Below the pieces are notes generated by a model. It was not told the DNA's origin, made no database searches, and worked only from the letters and a program-made list of their open reading frames with translations. A stretch of 5,064 bases of DNA from Blastococcus sp. CT_GayMR20 (GTDB lineage: Bacteria > Actinomycetota > Actinomycetes > Mycobacteriales > Geodermatophilaceae): assembly GCF_004570345.1 (NCBI RefSeq), contig NZ_SPQM01000233.1, positions 1 to 5,064 on the forward strand, read 5' to 3'. The translations under genes were made by a program, and so were the position numbers. Shown piece after piece: positions 1-5,064 of the stretch (its first letter is position 1; every line of letters begins with the position of its first letter).

Positions 1-410
1 CTCCCGCTCCGGCCCCCACCGCTGCTGCGGTGCCTGCCGACGCCGGCCGCGAGGGCCAGGTGCTCGCCCTGGTCAACCGCGAACGCGCGGCCGCCGGGTG
101 CGGCGCGCTGGTGGCCGACGAGGGTCTGGCGGCGGTCGCCCGCGCGCACAGCGCCGACATGCGTGACCGTGGCTTCTTCGACCACGTCAACCTCGACGGC
201 CTGGACCCGTTCGACCGCGCGTCGGCGGCCGGCGTGAATGCCCGCGCCGAGAACATCGCCTACGGCCAGGCGGACGCCGCGGAGGTCATGACCGCCTGGA
301 TGAACAGCTCCGGGCACCGCGCCAACATCCTCAACTGCAGCCTGACCTCGCTGGGCGTCGGCGTGGTCGACGGCTCCGGCGGCCCCTGGTGGACCCAGCT
401 CTTCGGCTGA
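1..410 (+). CDS. CAP/SCP-domain secreted protein, 3' part (YkwD-like)
   Basis: The reading frame is open from the window edge, so the gene is 5'-truncated here; the GTG at 30 is internal and not a likely start. The first visible residues are a Pro/Ala-rich linker (PAPAPTAAAVPA), typical of the region between a signal peptide or anchor and a secreted domain. Counting from the Val codon at 30, a CAP (CRISP/antigen 5/PR-1) domain fills residues 10-126: VNRERAAAGC, His40 in ARAHSADM, the FFDHVN segment, Glu74 in AENIA, then W90-MNSSGHRANIL with His96, and the final GVGVVDG...WWTQLFG strand. His40, Glu74 and His96 match the family's conserved cavity residues. The only two cysteines (24 and 103) could form a disulfide, which fits export. 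Bacterial members are extracytoplasmic; their biochemical role is mostly unknown. It converges on the DUF559 gene. The family call is firm; the function and the missing N-terminus are not known. Confidence 0.9.
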   Translation, partial: PAPAPTAAAVPADAGREGQVLALVNRERAAAGCGALVADEGLAAVARAHSADMRDRGFFDHVNLDGLDPFDRASAAGVNARAENIAYGQADAAEVMTAWMNSSGHRANILNCSLTSLGVGVVDGSGGPWWTQLFG

Positions 411-414
411 GCAC

Positions 415-429
415 CCCGACTGTGGGGAA
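415..429 (+). repeat. Left terminal inverted repeat of the DUF559 unit
   Basis: CCCGACTGTGGGGAA matches the reverse complement of 1452-1466 at 14 of 15 positions, differing only at the sixth base (C here, G there). It also forms the outer arm of the left palindrome. Confidence 0.6.
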
Positions 430-469
430 CCGGGGCTCCACCGAGGGACTCAGAGCCCCAGTTCCCCAC
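422..469. terminator. Strong hairpin between convergent CAP and DUF559 genes
   Basis: The arms 422-438 and 453-469 pair at 16 of 17 positions, with a single C/A mismatch (431 against 460) and a 14-nt loop (439-452). It lies 11 bp past the CAP stop and overlaps the last codons and stop of the minus-strand DUF559 gene, so it could terminate both transcripts. There is no U tract, which is common for actinobacterial terminators. It is also one of two end palindromes of identical length, so termination may not be its only role. The core extends to an imperfect 58-bp palindrome at 417-474 with 9 of 11 matching outer positions. Confidence 0.65.
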
Positions 470-1370
470 GCTCGCGTGCGGCGAGCAACGCTCGCAGACG
501 AGCCACGAGCGCCTCGGGGTCGTACAGGTCGGCCGCCGTCACGTGCAGCACGATCCACCCGGCCGCGTGGAGGCGATTGAGTCTCCGACGGTCGCTGGCG
601 AACTGTCCGTCCTCGGAGTGCCACAACCCGTCGTACTCGACCGCCACCCGATGCGCTGGGAACGCGAGGTCGACCCGGGCGACGAAGGCGCCGGTGGCAT
701 CGCGCACCGTGTGCTGAGGGACGGGCTCGAGCCCCACGAGCGTCAGCAGCACCCGGAGCCGCGACTCAGGCGGTGATTCCGCGCGCGGATCGGCCAGCTC
801 GGTCGCCTGCCGACCGCGACGGGCTCCCCGTCCACCCCTCAGTGCGGCACCCGCCGCGCGCAGCTCCCCCCATCCGACGACGGCGGCCGCAAGCATGACG
901 TCCAGCGCTGCCACCGCCACCGGCAACGGGTCGCCTCGCGCGATGTCCAGGGCCGTCCGCAGTCCTGTCGTCACGCGGAACGTCCCGATCCGGACGACGT
1001 CCGCATCCGGCAGGCGCACCCGACGGATGCGGAGCCCCTCGACCGGACCGAACTGGACGCCCGCCGGCAGGGACAGCTCGACCGGCGTCCCGAACCCGGC
1101 AAGGCCGGTGCAGCCGTGCATGAAGGCCGCCGTCCGCCCGCTGAATGCTGCCGTCGCCGGCGCGAGCAGTCGGGCCCCTCGGATGCGGAGCCCGAAGGAG
1201 TCGGCGAGTTCGGCATCCGCGTAGATCCCACGGAACAGCCGTCGCCAGGCCGAGCTGCGGAGCTGGTCCCGGGTCAGCAGTCCATCCCCCAGGACGTCCC
1301 GGGCCCGGAAGACGGCGCCCCGCAAGGCTGGCGGTCGCCGGGGTCGAGGCACCACGCGAGCGTGCCCCAC
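450..1370 (-). CDS. AbiEi-like N-terminal domain plus DUF559 (Vsr/PDDEXK-like) endonuclease-domain protein
   Basis: About 306 residues. Residues roughly 18-55 (AVFRARDVLG, then LLTRDQLRSSAWRRLFRGIYAD) resemble the winged-helix start of AbiEi-type antitoxin-domain proteins, a likely DNA-binding region. The C-terminal ~110 residues fit DUF559, related to the Vsr mismatch endonuclease fold: Glu202 in PPESRLR, Asp234 in VARVDLAFP, then Glu245 and Asp247 in VAVEYDGLWH with His251, a basic helix DRRRLNRLHAAGW and the last strand WIVLHVTAADL. The acidic D...E-x-D pattern required by PDDEXK nucleases is intact. No separate toxin or partner gene is adjacent. Start choice: GTG at 1370 lies 7 nt after GAGG; TTG 1373 or GTG 1355/1352 are possible. 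The last eight residues, RERGELGL, and the stop are encoded by the left end palindrome. The domain family is well supported; cellular role and substrate are unknown. Confidence 0.85.
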   Translation of the reverse strand: MGHARVVPRPRRPPALRGAVFRARDVLGDGLLTRDQLRSSAWRRLFRGIYADAELADSFGLRIRGARLLAPATAAFSGRTAAFMHGCTGLAGFGTPVELSLPAGVQFGPVEGLRIRRVRLPDADVVRIGTFRVTTGLRTALDIARGDPLPVAVAALDVMLAAAVVGWGELRAAGAALRGGRGARRGRQATELADPRAESPPESRLRVLLTLVGLEPVPQHTVRDATGAFVARVDLAFPAHRVAVEYDGLWHSEDGQFASDRRRLNRLHAAGWIVLHVTAADLYDPEALVARLRALLAARERGELGL

Positions 1371-1406
1371 CAAGGGGCCTCGTCGCTGGCGCCGTCCACA
1401 GGTCCA

Positions 1407-1464
1407 CGAGTGTGGGGTTGTGAGTCTCTGAACCCTGCTCCGGGCCCTGACTTCCCCACACTCG
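1407..1464. repeat. 58-bp palindrome upstream of the DUF559 gene
   Basis: Perfect 11-bp arms CGAGTGTGGGG (1407-1417) and CCCCACACTCG (1454-1464) enclose a 36-bp centre with a further inner AGTC/GACT pair (1423-1426 and 1449-1452). It begins about 37 bp upstream of the DUF559 start, where an operator or promoter would be expected. Its 48-bp core (1412-1459) is exactly as long as the core of the palindrome at the other end of the gene (422-469); in inverted orientation the two cores agree at about 30 of 48 positions by hand count without gaps. Confidence 0.7.
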
Positions 1465-1466
1465 GG
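1452..1466 (-). repeat. Right terminal inverted repeat of the DUF559 unit
   Basis: Read on the minus strand this is CCCGAGTGTGGGGAA, the partner of 415-429 with one mismatch. Similarity stops at the next base outward on both sides, so the repeat boundaries coincide. Confidence 0.6.
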
Positions 1467-1483
1467 CAGCCGCCGGAGGACGG

Positions 1484-1522
1484 CGACGGCCCCCTCACCC
1501 GGGCGGGGCGAGGGGGCCGTCG
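1484..1522 (-). terminator. Distal terminator-like hairpin downstream of icd
   Basis: A perfect 13-bp GC-rich stem (CGACGGCCCCCTC at 1484-1496 against 1510-1522) with a 13-nt loop, 35 bp past the icd stop codon. There is no U tract. It also lies in the path of rightward transcription from the CAP gene, so before any insertion of the DUF559 unit it could have served both convergent genes. Confidence 0.65.
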
Positions 1523-1528
1523 TCGCGC

Positions 1529-1551
1529 GGCCCCGTCCCGAGGACGGGGTC
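1529..1551 (-). terminator. Proximal terminator-like hairpin just after icd
   Basis: CCCCGTCC (1531-1538) pairs with GGACGGGG (1542-1549) around a CGA loop, extended by a wobble pair and a G-C pair. It begins about 5 bp beyond the icd stop, and with the hairpin at 1484-1522 makes a tandem hairpin end for the icd transcript. Confidence 0.6.
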
Positions 1552-1556
1552 CCTTC

Positions 1557-2771
1557 TCAGGCCATGGCCTTCTGGAGGTTGGTGTCGATGGCCGCCAGGA
1601 AGTCCTGGGTGGTGAGCCACGGCTGGTCCCTGGAGATGAGCAGCGCGAGGTCCTTGGTCATCTGGCCGCCCTCGACGGTGTCGATGCAGACCCTCTCCAG
1701 CGTCTCGGCGAAGCGGGTCACCTCGGGGGTGTTGTCCAGCTTGCCGCGGTGGGCCAGGCCCCGGGTCCAGGCGAAGATCGACGCGATCGGGTTCGTCGAC
1801 GTCTGCTCGCCCTTCTGGTGCTGGCGGTAGTGCCGCGTGACCGTGCCGTGGGCGGCCTCGGCCTCGACCGTGCGGCCGTCGGGGCTGAGCAGCACCGACG
1901 TCATGAGGCCCAGCGAGCCGAAGCCCTGGGCGACCGTGTCGGACTGCACGTCACCGTCGTAGTTCTTGCAGGCCCACACGTAGCCGCCCTCCCACTTGAG
2001 GGAGGCGGCGACCATGTCGTCGATCAGCCGGTGCTCGTAGGTGATGCCGGCACTGTCGAACTTGTCCTTGAACTCCGACTCGAAGGTCTCCTGGAACAGG
2101 TCCTTGAACCGGCCGTCGTAGGCCTTGAGGATCGTGTTCTTCGTCGAGAGGTACAGCGGGTAGCCGCGCTGCAGCGAGTAGTTCATCGAGGCGCGGGCGA
2201 AGTCGCGGATCGACTCGTCCAGGTTGTACATCGCCATCGCGACGCCACCACCGGGCGACTGGAACACCTCGTGCTCGATCGGCTCCGAGCCGTCCTTCGG
2301 CGTGAAGGTGATCGTCAGCGTCCCCTCGCCGGGGAACTTGAAGTCGGTCGCGCGGTACTGGTCACCGAAGGCGTGACGGCCGACGACGATCGGCTTCGTC
2401 CAGCCCGGCACGAGCCGCGGCACGTTCTGCATGATGATCGGCTCGCGGAAGATGACGCCGCCGAGGATGTTGCGGATCGTCCCGTTCGGGGAGCGCCACA
2501 TCTTCTTGAGGCCGAACTCCTCGACCCGCGCCTCGTCCGGGGTGATGGTGGCGCACTTGACGCCGACCCCGTGTCGCTTGATGGCCTCGGCCGCGTCGAT
2601 GGTGATCTGGTCGTCGGTCTCGTCGCGCTTCTCGATGCCGAGGTCGTAGTACTCGAGGTTGACGTCGAGGTACGGGAGGATCAGCTGGTCCTTGATGAAC
2701 TGCCAGATGATCCGCGTCATCTCGTCGCCGTCGAGTTCGACGACCGTGCCCTCGACCTTGATCTTTGCCAC
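1557..2771 (-). CDS. icd: NADP-dependent isocitrate dehydrogenase (homodimeric, eukaryote-like type)
   Basis: This cytoplasmic TCA-cycle enzyme oxidises and decarboxylates isocitrate to 2-oxoglutarate with NADP+, supplying NADPH and the carbon skeleton for glutamate. The 404-residue protein is complete and collinear with the dimeric mammalian-type enzymes. Substrate-binding residues are visible in SPNGTIRN (Ser94, Arg100), FREPI (Arg109), and [10 protein letters not shown] (Arg132, Tyr139). Lys211 lies in STKNT, and the metal-binding aspartates are in LIDDMVA (Asp251) and YDGDVQSD (Asp274, Asp278). [12 protein letters not shown] (about 306-317) is the NADP-binding segment, with the His and Arg expected for NADP preference. 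Start: GTG at 2771 is chosen because GAGAGGGA lies 7 nt upstream and [21 protein letters not shown] fits the family's N-terminus; an in-frame TTG at 2777 has only a 1-nt spacer. It follows mdh by 35 bp and is probably cotranscribed. The identification is secure. Confidence 0.97.
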   Translation of the reverse strand: MAKIKVEGTVVELDGDEMTRIIWQFIKDQLILPYLDVNLEYYDLGIEKRDETDDQITIDAAEAIKRHGVGVKCATITPDEARVEEFGLKKMWRSPNGTIRNILGGVIFREPIIMQNVPRLVPGWTKPIVVGRHAFGDQYRATDFKFPGEGTLTITFTPKDGSEPIEHEVFQSPGGGVAMAMYNLDESIRDFARASMNYSLQRGYPLYLSTKNTILKAYDGRFKDLFQETFESEFKDKFDSAGITYEHRLIDDMVAASLKWEGGYVWACKNYDGDVQSDTVAQGFGSLGLMTSVLLSPDGRTVEAEAAHGTVTRHYRQHQKGEQTSTNPIASIFAWTRGLAHRGKLDNTPEVTRFAETLERVCIDTVEGGQMTKDLALLISRDQPWLTTQDFLAAIDTNLQKAMA

Positions 2772-2778
2772 GTGCAAG

Positions 2779-2786
2779 TCCCTCTC
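2779..2786 (-). promoter_or_regulatory. Ribosome binding site of icd (decides start)
   Basis: On the minus strand GAGAGGGA precedes the GTG at 2771 by 7 nt but the TTG at 2777 by only 1 nt. This favours the GTG start and a 404-residue protein. Confidence 0.7.
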
Positions 2787-2793
2787 TACAGCC

Positions 2794-2810
2794 CTGAGCG
2801 ATGCGCTCAG
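2794..2810 (-). terminator. Small hairpin overlapping the mdh stop codon
   Basis: CTGAGCG (2794-2800) and CGCTCAG (2804-2810) are perfect 7-bp arms around a 3-nt loop. The stem contains the mdh stop codon and fills much of the 35-bp mdh-icd gap. Without a U tract and with a short stem it is more likely a partial attenuator or mRNA processing/stability element than a full terminator; it ends 8 nt before the icd ribosome binding site. Confidence 0.4.
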
Positions 2811-3760
2811 AGGTCGGCTACGTCAGCCTGCTTGGCCCGCACGGCCTCGGCCGCCTCGCGCAGCCCGGCCAGCTCGCTCTCGGTCAGGTCGCCCTCGACG
2901 ACCTTCTTCACGCCCTCGCGGCCGATCTCCGCCTCGACGCCCAGGTACACCCCGGAGATCCCGTACTCCCCGTCGACCCAGGCGCACACCGGCATGACCG
3001 CACCGGAGTCCTCCATGACCGCGCGGGCCATGCGGGCGGCGGCAGCGGACGGGGCGTAGTACGCCGACCCGGTCTTGAGCAGCGCCACGACCTCGGCGCC
3101 ACCGTTGCGGGTGCGGTCGACCAGGTGGTCGATCCGGTCCTGCGCCAGGACGTCGGACAACGGCTTGCCGTCGACGGTGCAGCGCGACGGCACCGGGACC
3201 ATCGTGTCGCCGTGCGAGCCCAGCGTCAGGGTCTGCACCGAGCCCACCGGGACGCCGAGCTCCTCGGCCACGTTGTTGGTGAAGCGCGCGGTGTCGAGCA
3301 TGCCGGCCTGGCCCATGACCCGGTTCTTCGGGAAATCGGTGGCGAGCTGCGCCAGCGCGGTCATCTCGTCCAGCGGGTTGGAGACGACGATGATCACGGC
3401 GTCCGGCGAGGTGGACGCGATGTTCTCGGCGACCTGCCGGACGATCTTCGCGTTGGTCTCGATGAGGTCCATGCGGCTCATGCCGGGCTTGCGCGGCAGG
3501 CCGGCGGTGATGACGACGACGTCGGAGTTCTCGGTGCCCTCGTAGGAGCCACCCCCGACGCCGACGATCCGGGTCTCGAAGCCCTCGATCGGCCGCGACT
3601 GGTTCATGTCCAGCGCGATGCCTTCGGGCTTGCCCTCGACGATGTCGGTGAGGACGACGGTCTCGAAGATGTCGTACTCGGCGAGACGGAGAGCGGTGGT
3701 GGAGCCGTAGAAACCGGCGCCGACGACGGTGACCTTGCCGTTCCGGGACTTCTCTGCCAT
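2807..3760 (-). CDS. mdh: Malate dehydrogenase, lactate-dehydrogenase-like type, NAD-dependent
   Basis: The enzyme interconverts malate and oxaloacetate in the TCA cycle, in the cytoplasm. The 317-residue protein has the LDH/MDH fold: dinucleotide-binding GAGFYG at 14-19 with Asp39 at the end of the second strand, which favours NAD+. The mobile loop [10 protein letters not shown] carries Arg90 and Arg96; arginine at position 90 (lactate dehydrogenases have Gln) specifies malate/oxaloacetate. Next come VSNPLD (Asn128), [10 protein letters not shown] (Asp156, Arg159) and GSHGD (catalytic His183). All catalytic residues are present. The TGAAGQIG start typical of many actinobacterial MDHs is absent, so this is the LDH-like branch. 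ATG 3760 is chosen because it leads directly into the Rossmann strand; TTG 3769 is possible. No Shine-Dalgarno is visible, and a -10-like hexamer lies only 8-13 bases upstream, suggesting a leaderless mRNA. Identity is secure; substrate specificity follows from the loop. Confidence 0.96.
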   Translation of the reverse strand: MAEKSRNGKVTVVGAGFYGSTTALRLAEYDIFETVVLTDIVEGKPEGIALDMNQSRPIEGFETRIVGVGGGSYEGTENSDVVVITAGLPRKPGMSRMDLIETNAKIVRQVAENIASTSPDAVIIVVSNPLDEMTALAQLATDFPKNRVMGQAGMLDTARFTNNVAEELGVPVGSVQTLTLGSHGDTMVPVPSRCTVDGKPLSDVLAQDRIDHLVDRTRNGGAEVVALLKTGSAYYAPSAAAARMARAVMEDSGAVMPVCAWVDGEYGISGVYLGVEAEIGREGVKKVVEGDLTESELAGLREAAEAVRAKQADVADL

Positions 3761-3767
3761 GGCCAGC

Positions 3768-3773
3768 AACTTA
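3768..3773 (-). promoter_or_regulatory. Possible -10 element for leaderless mdh transcript
   Basis: Read on the minus strand, TAAGTT fits the actinobacterial TANNNT pattern, set in an unusually AT-rich patch (GATAAGTTG) for this DNA. Its last base is 7 nt before the mdh ATG, so transcription would begin at or almost at the start codon. No good -35 is visible. Confidence 0.4.
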
Positions 3774-3786
3774 TCGCTGGGCGGCC

Positions 3787-3806
3787 AGCCCCGCCCGGGC
3801 GGGGCT
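3787..3806 (-). terminator. 20-bp perfect palindrome after the DUF3017 gene
   Basis: AGCCCCGCCCGGGCGGGGCT is a perfect palindrome that begins at the last base of the DUF3017 stop codon (minus strand) and ends 26 bp before the mdh ATG. As RNA it would form a very stable GC hairpin and probably ends or attenuates the folD-DUF3017 transcript. There is no U tract. An operator role is an alternative, since perfect dyads with no spacer can be protein sites. Confidence 0.55.
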
Positions 3807-4105
3807 CAGCTGCCGGGGATGGTCAGCGCGGTGACGGTCAGGACGACGCCCGTCCCGGCCATCAGGACGACGTCCGTCAGCCGGCTGCGGACGGCGAGGA
3901 AGCCCACCCGCCGCACCGGCAGGAGGAGCCGCAGCAGCGCCCCGCCGACGAGCGCCAGCCCGACGACGACGAGCCCCACCCGCCAGTGGTCGATGGTCAC
4001 CAGCAGCAGACCGGAGGCCACGACGACCAGTACCGCCAGCAGCGGCAGCTGGCGGACGAGACCGGCCAGGAACGGCCGGCGGACGTAGAGCGGCGGTCGC
4101 GTCAT
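3806..4105 (-). CDS. DUF3017 family small membrane protein
   Basis: A 99-residue protein starting at ATG 4105. It shows three hydrophobic segments, at about 20-38 (LPLLAVLVVVASGLLLVTI), 43-62 and 78-96, with a basic N-terminus (MTRPPLYVRRP) and a basic loop LLPVRRVGFLAVRSRLTD between the second and third segments. This matches the DUF3017 family, small actinobacterial membrane proteins often found directly downstream of folD. Here the start codon follows the folD stop by two bases (TGA-GC-ATG), so translation is almost certainly coupled. The function of the family is unknown to me; the folD linkage does not by itself establish a folate role. An in-frame extension up to 5002 exists but runs through folD out of frame, has a runaway Arg/Ala/Gly composition, and is rejected. 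Confidence 0.85.
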   Translation of the reverse strand: MTRPPLYVRRPFLAGLVRQLPLLAVLVVVASGLLLVTIDHWRVGLVVVGLALVGGALLRLLLPVRRVGFLAVRSRLTDVVLMAGTGVVLTVTALTIPGS

Positions 4106-4107
4106 GC

Positions 4108-4977
4108 TCAGGCGGAGAGCGCCTCGAGCGCCGCGGCCTGCTCGGCGGCGAGGACGACGTTCTGCAGCAGCATCGCCCGCGTCATGGGGCCCACGCCGCC
4201 AGGGTTGGGCGCGACGAAGCCCGCGACGTCGAGCACGTCGAGGGCGACGTCCCCCGCGATCCTGCCGTCGACCCGGCTGACGCCGACGTCGAGGACGGCG
4301 GCACCCGGCTTGACGATGTCGGCGGTGACCAGCCCGGGGACACCGGCGGCCGCGACGACGATGTCGGCGTTGCCCACGTGCGCGGCCAGGTCGCGGGTGC
4401 CGGTGTGGCAGAGGGTCACGGTGGCGTTCTCGGTGCGGCGCGTCAGCAGCAGCCCGAGCGGGCGCCCCACGGTGATCCCACGGCCCACGACGACGACCTC
4501 GGCCCCGGCGATCGGCACCTCGAAGCGGCGCAGCAGCTCGACGATGCCGACCGGCGTGCACGGCAACGGGCCGGGGACGTTGAGGACGAGCCGACCCAGG
4601 TTCACCGGGTGCAGGCCGTCGGCGTCCTTGGCGGGATCCATCGCCTCGAGGACGGCGCTCTCCTCGACCCCCTTCGGCAGCGGCAACTGGACGATGTAGC
4701 CGGTGCACTCCGGGTCGGCGTTGAGCTCCTCGACCACGGCGAGGACGTCCGCCAGCGTCGCCGTCGCCGGCAGCTCGCGCTGGATGCTGGCGATGCCGAC
4801 CTGCGCGCAGTCGGAGTGCTTGGCGTTGACGTACCAGCGGCTGCCCGGGTCGTCGCCGACCAGCAGGGTGCCGAGTCCGGGCCGGTGGCCGGCGGCGGTC
4901 AGCGCCGTGACGCGGTCGGCCAGCTCGGTGCGGATCGCCGCCGCCGTCGCCTTGCCGTCGAGGATCGTCGCGGGCAC
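4108..4977 (-). CDS. folD: Bifunctional methylenetetrahydrofolate dehydrogenase / methenyltetrahydrofolate cyclohydrolase
   Basis: FolD oxidises 5,10-methylene-THF to 5,10-methenyl-THF with NADP+ and hydrolyses that to 10-formyl-THF, feeding purine and formyl-methionine synthesis in the cytoplasm. The 289-residue protein has usual length. Active-site residues are present: SRWYVNAK (Tyr49, Lys53), GYIVQLPLP (Gln97), KDADGLHP (Asp120) and PCTPVG at 139-144. The dinucleotide-binding loop [11 protein letters not shown] (about 165-175) departs from the common GRSxxVGxP by Gly for Ser but keeps the NADP-type Arg. [16 protein letters not shown] (259-274) is the family's C-terminal signature. GTG 4977 is the only in-frame start before an in-frame stop at 4999-5001; no clear Shine-Dalgarno precedes it. 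It is the first gene of the minus-strand group and is followed at 2 bp by the DUF3017 gene. The identification is secure. Confidence 0.97.
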   Translation of the reverse strand: MPATILDGKATAAAIRTELADRVTALTAAGHRPGLGTLLVGDDPGSRWYVNAKHSDCAQVGIASIQRELPATATLADVLAVVEELNADPECTGYIVQLPLPKGVEESAVLEAMDPAKDADGLHPVNLGRLVLNVPGPLPCTPVGIVELLRRFEVPIAGAEVVVVGRGITVGRPLGLLLTRRTENATVTLCHTGTRDLAAHVGNADIVVAAAGVPGLVTADIVKPGAAVLDVGVSRVDGRIAGDVALDVLDVAGFVAPNPGGVGPMTRAMLLQNVVLAAEQAAALEALSA

Positions 4978-5017
4978 GTGCCCAGTGTGCCGGAGGGGTC
5001 ACGCGACCGGCCGGGCA

Positions 5018-5043
5018 GTCCTAGTCTCAGGACAGCGGTCCAA
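5018..5043. promoter_or_regulatory. Possible folD / divergent promoter region
   Basis: Upstream of folD the minus strand carries TTGGAC (5043-5038), which resembles a -35 element. A short inverted repeat, GTCCT...AGGAC (5018-5022 and 5029-5033, 6-nt spacer), lies in the -10 area. On the plus strand TAGTCT (5022-5027) fits TANNNT, and the window ends with GGAG (5061-5064), a possible Shine-Dalgarno for a rightward gene starting just outside. The spacing of the minus-strand elements is not ideal, so direction and use are uncertain. Confidence 0.25.
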
Positions 5044-5064
5044 CCCGGCCCCGCCGAACCGGAG

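Larger units (their letters stand above)
415..1466. mobile_element. Candidate cassette: DUF559 gene bounded by inverted palindromic ends
   Basis: The outermost 15 bases at each end form terminal inverted repeats: CCCGACTGTGGGGAA at 415-429 and CCCGAGTGTGGGGAA read on the minus strand from 1466 to 1452, 14 of 15 identical. Each end is itself a 58-bp palindrome (417-474 and 1407-1464). The only gene inside is the minus-strand AbiEi-like/DUF559 gene. The unit lies between two convergent genes, beginning 4 bp after the CAP stop codon and ending 17 bp before the icd terminator hairpin, where an insertion would do no harm. I see no transposase, no convincing target-site duplication and no clear base-composition break. 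Mobility is therefore inferred only from the symmetrical architecture. The alternative is a resident gene with an operator on one side and a terminator on the other that happen to share sequence. Confidence 0.35.

Noticed and set aside
766..1461. 231-codon minus-strand frame overlapping the DUF559 gene
   Set aside because: It shares the strand but not the frame of the DUF559 gene, lacks any motif, and would read through the upstream palindrome.
405..1475. Target-site duplication flanking the DUF559 unit
   Set aside because: I compared the bases immediately outside both terminal repeats and found no convincing direct repeat.
1116..3059. 647-codon open frame on the plus strand
   Set aside because: It lies antisense to icd and parts of the mdh and DUF559 genes, has composition typical of reverse frames in GC-rich DNA, and shows no recognisable domain.
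3890..4030. Repeated GACGACGACG-like tracts as a possible tandem repeat
   Set aside because: These are short runs from biased codon use inside the DUF3017 gene, without a regular unit or spacing; there is also no CRISPR-like array in the window.
2801..4699. 632-codon open frame on the plus strand
   Set aside because: It is antisense to mdh, the DUF3017 gene and much of folD, all of which have clear family motifs; its His/Asp/Arg-rich low-complexity product is a shadow.
4106..5002. N-terminal extension of the DUF3017 frame
   Set aside because: The extension runs out of frame through folD and yields Arg/Pro/Gly-rich nonsense; the real gene starts at ATG 4105.
1..5064. tRNA or rRNA genes
   Set aside because: I saw no tRNA-like T-loop motif paired with acceptor stems and no rRNA-like sequence on either strand.

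Overview
The window is very GC-rich, with strong G/C bias at third codon positions and frequent GTG/TTG starts. It looks like chromosomal DNA of a high-GC actinobacterium. The combination of a lactate-dehydrogenase-like malate dehydrogenase, a dimeric NADP isocitrate dehydrogenase, folD followed by a DUF3017 membrane protein, and an AbiEi-like/DUF559 protein suggests Geodermatophilaceae or a close relative. That placement is inferred from recalled protein families and was not tested.

Layout from left to right: (1) the 3' part of a secreted CAP/SCP-domain protein on the + strand, whose beginning lies outside the window; (2) a unit of about 1.05 kb (415-1466) made of a minus-strand gene for an N-terminal winged-helix/AbiEi-like plus C-terminal DUF559 (Vsr-like, PDDEXK-type) protein, with a palindrome of matched length at each end; (3) two strong hairpins that serve as the likely terminator region for the genes on the right; (4) four minus-strand housekeeping genes in transcription order folD, a DUF3017 membrane protein gene, mdh and icd, running from 4977 down to 1557; (5) about 85 bp upstream of folD that may hold a divergent promoter.

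The housekeeping genes make metabolic sense together. FolD interconverts one-carbon folates and makes NADPH. Mdh and Icd are TCA-cycle dehydrogenases, and Icd also makes NADPH. folD and the DUF3017 gene are almost overlapping (TGA, two bases, ATG). A 20-bp perfect palindrome then separates them from mdh, which has no visible Shine-Dalgarno but has a -10-like hexamer placed to give a leaderless or nearly leaderless mRNA. icd follows mdh by 35 bp and has a good ribosome binding site.

The most interesting part is the DUF559 unit. Four copies of an 11-bp motif (consensus CGAGTGTGGGG) form two palindromes of identical 58-bp length, one at each end of the gene. The outermost 15 bp are terminal inverted repeats matching at 14 of 15 positions. 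The left palindrome encodes the last eight residues and stop codon of the protein. The whole unit sits between two convergent genes, starting 4 bp past the CAP stop codon. It looks like a self-contained gene-plus-palindromes cassette, possibly mobile or self-regulated; this is a hypothesis.
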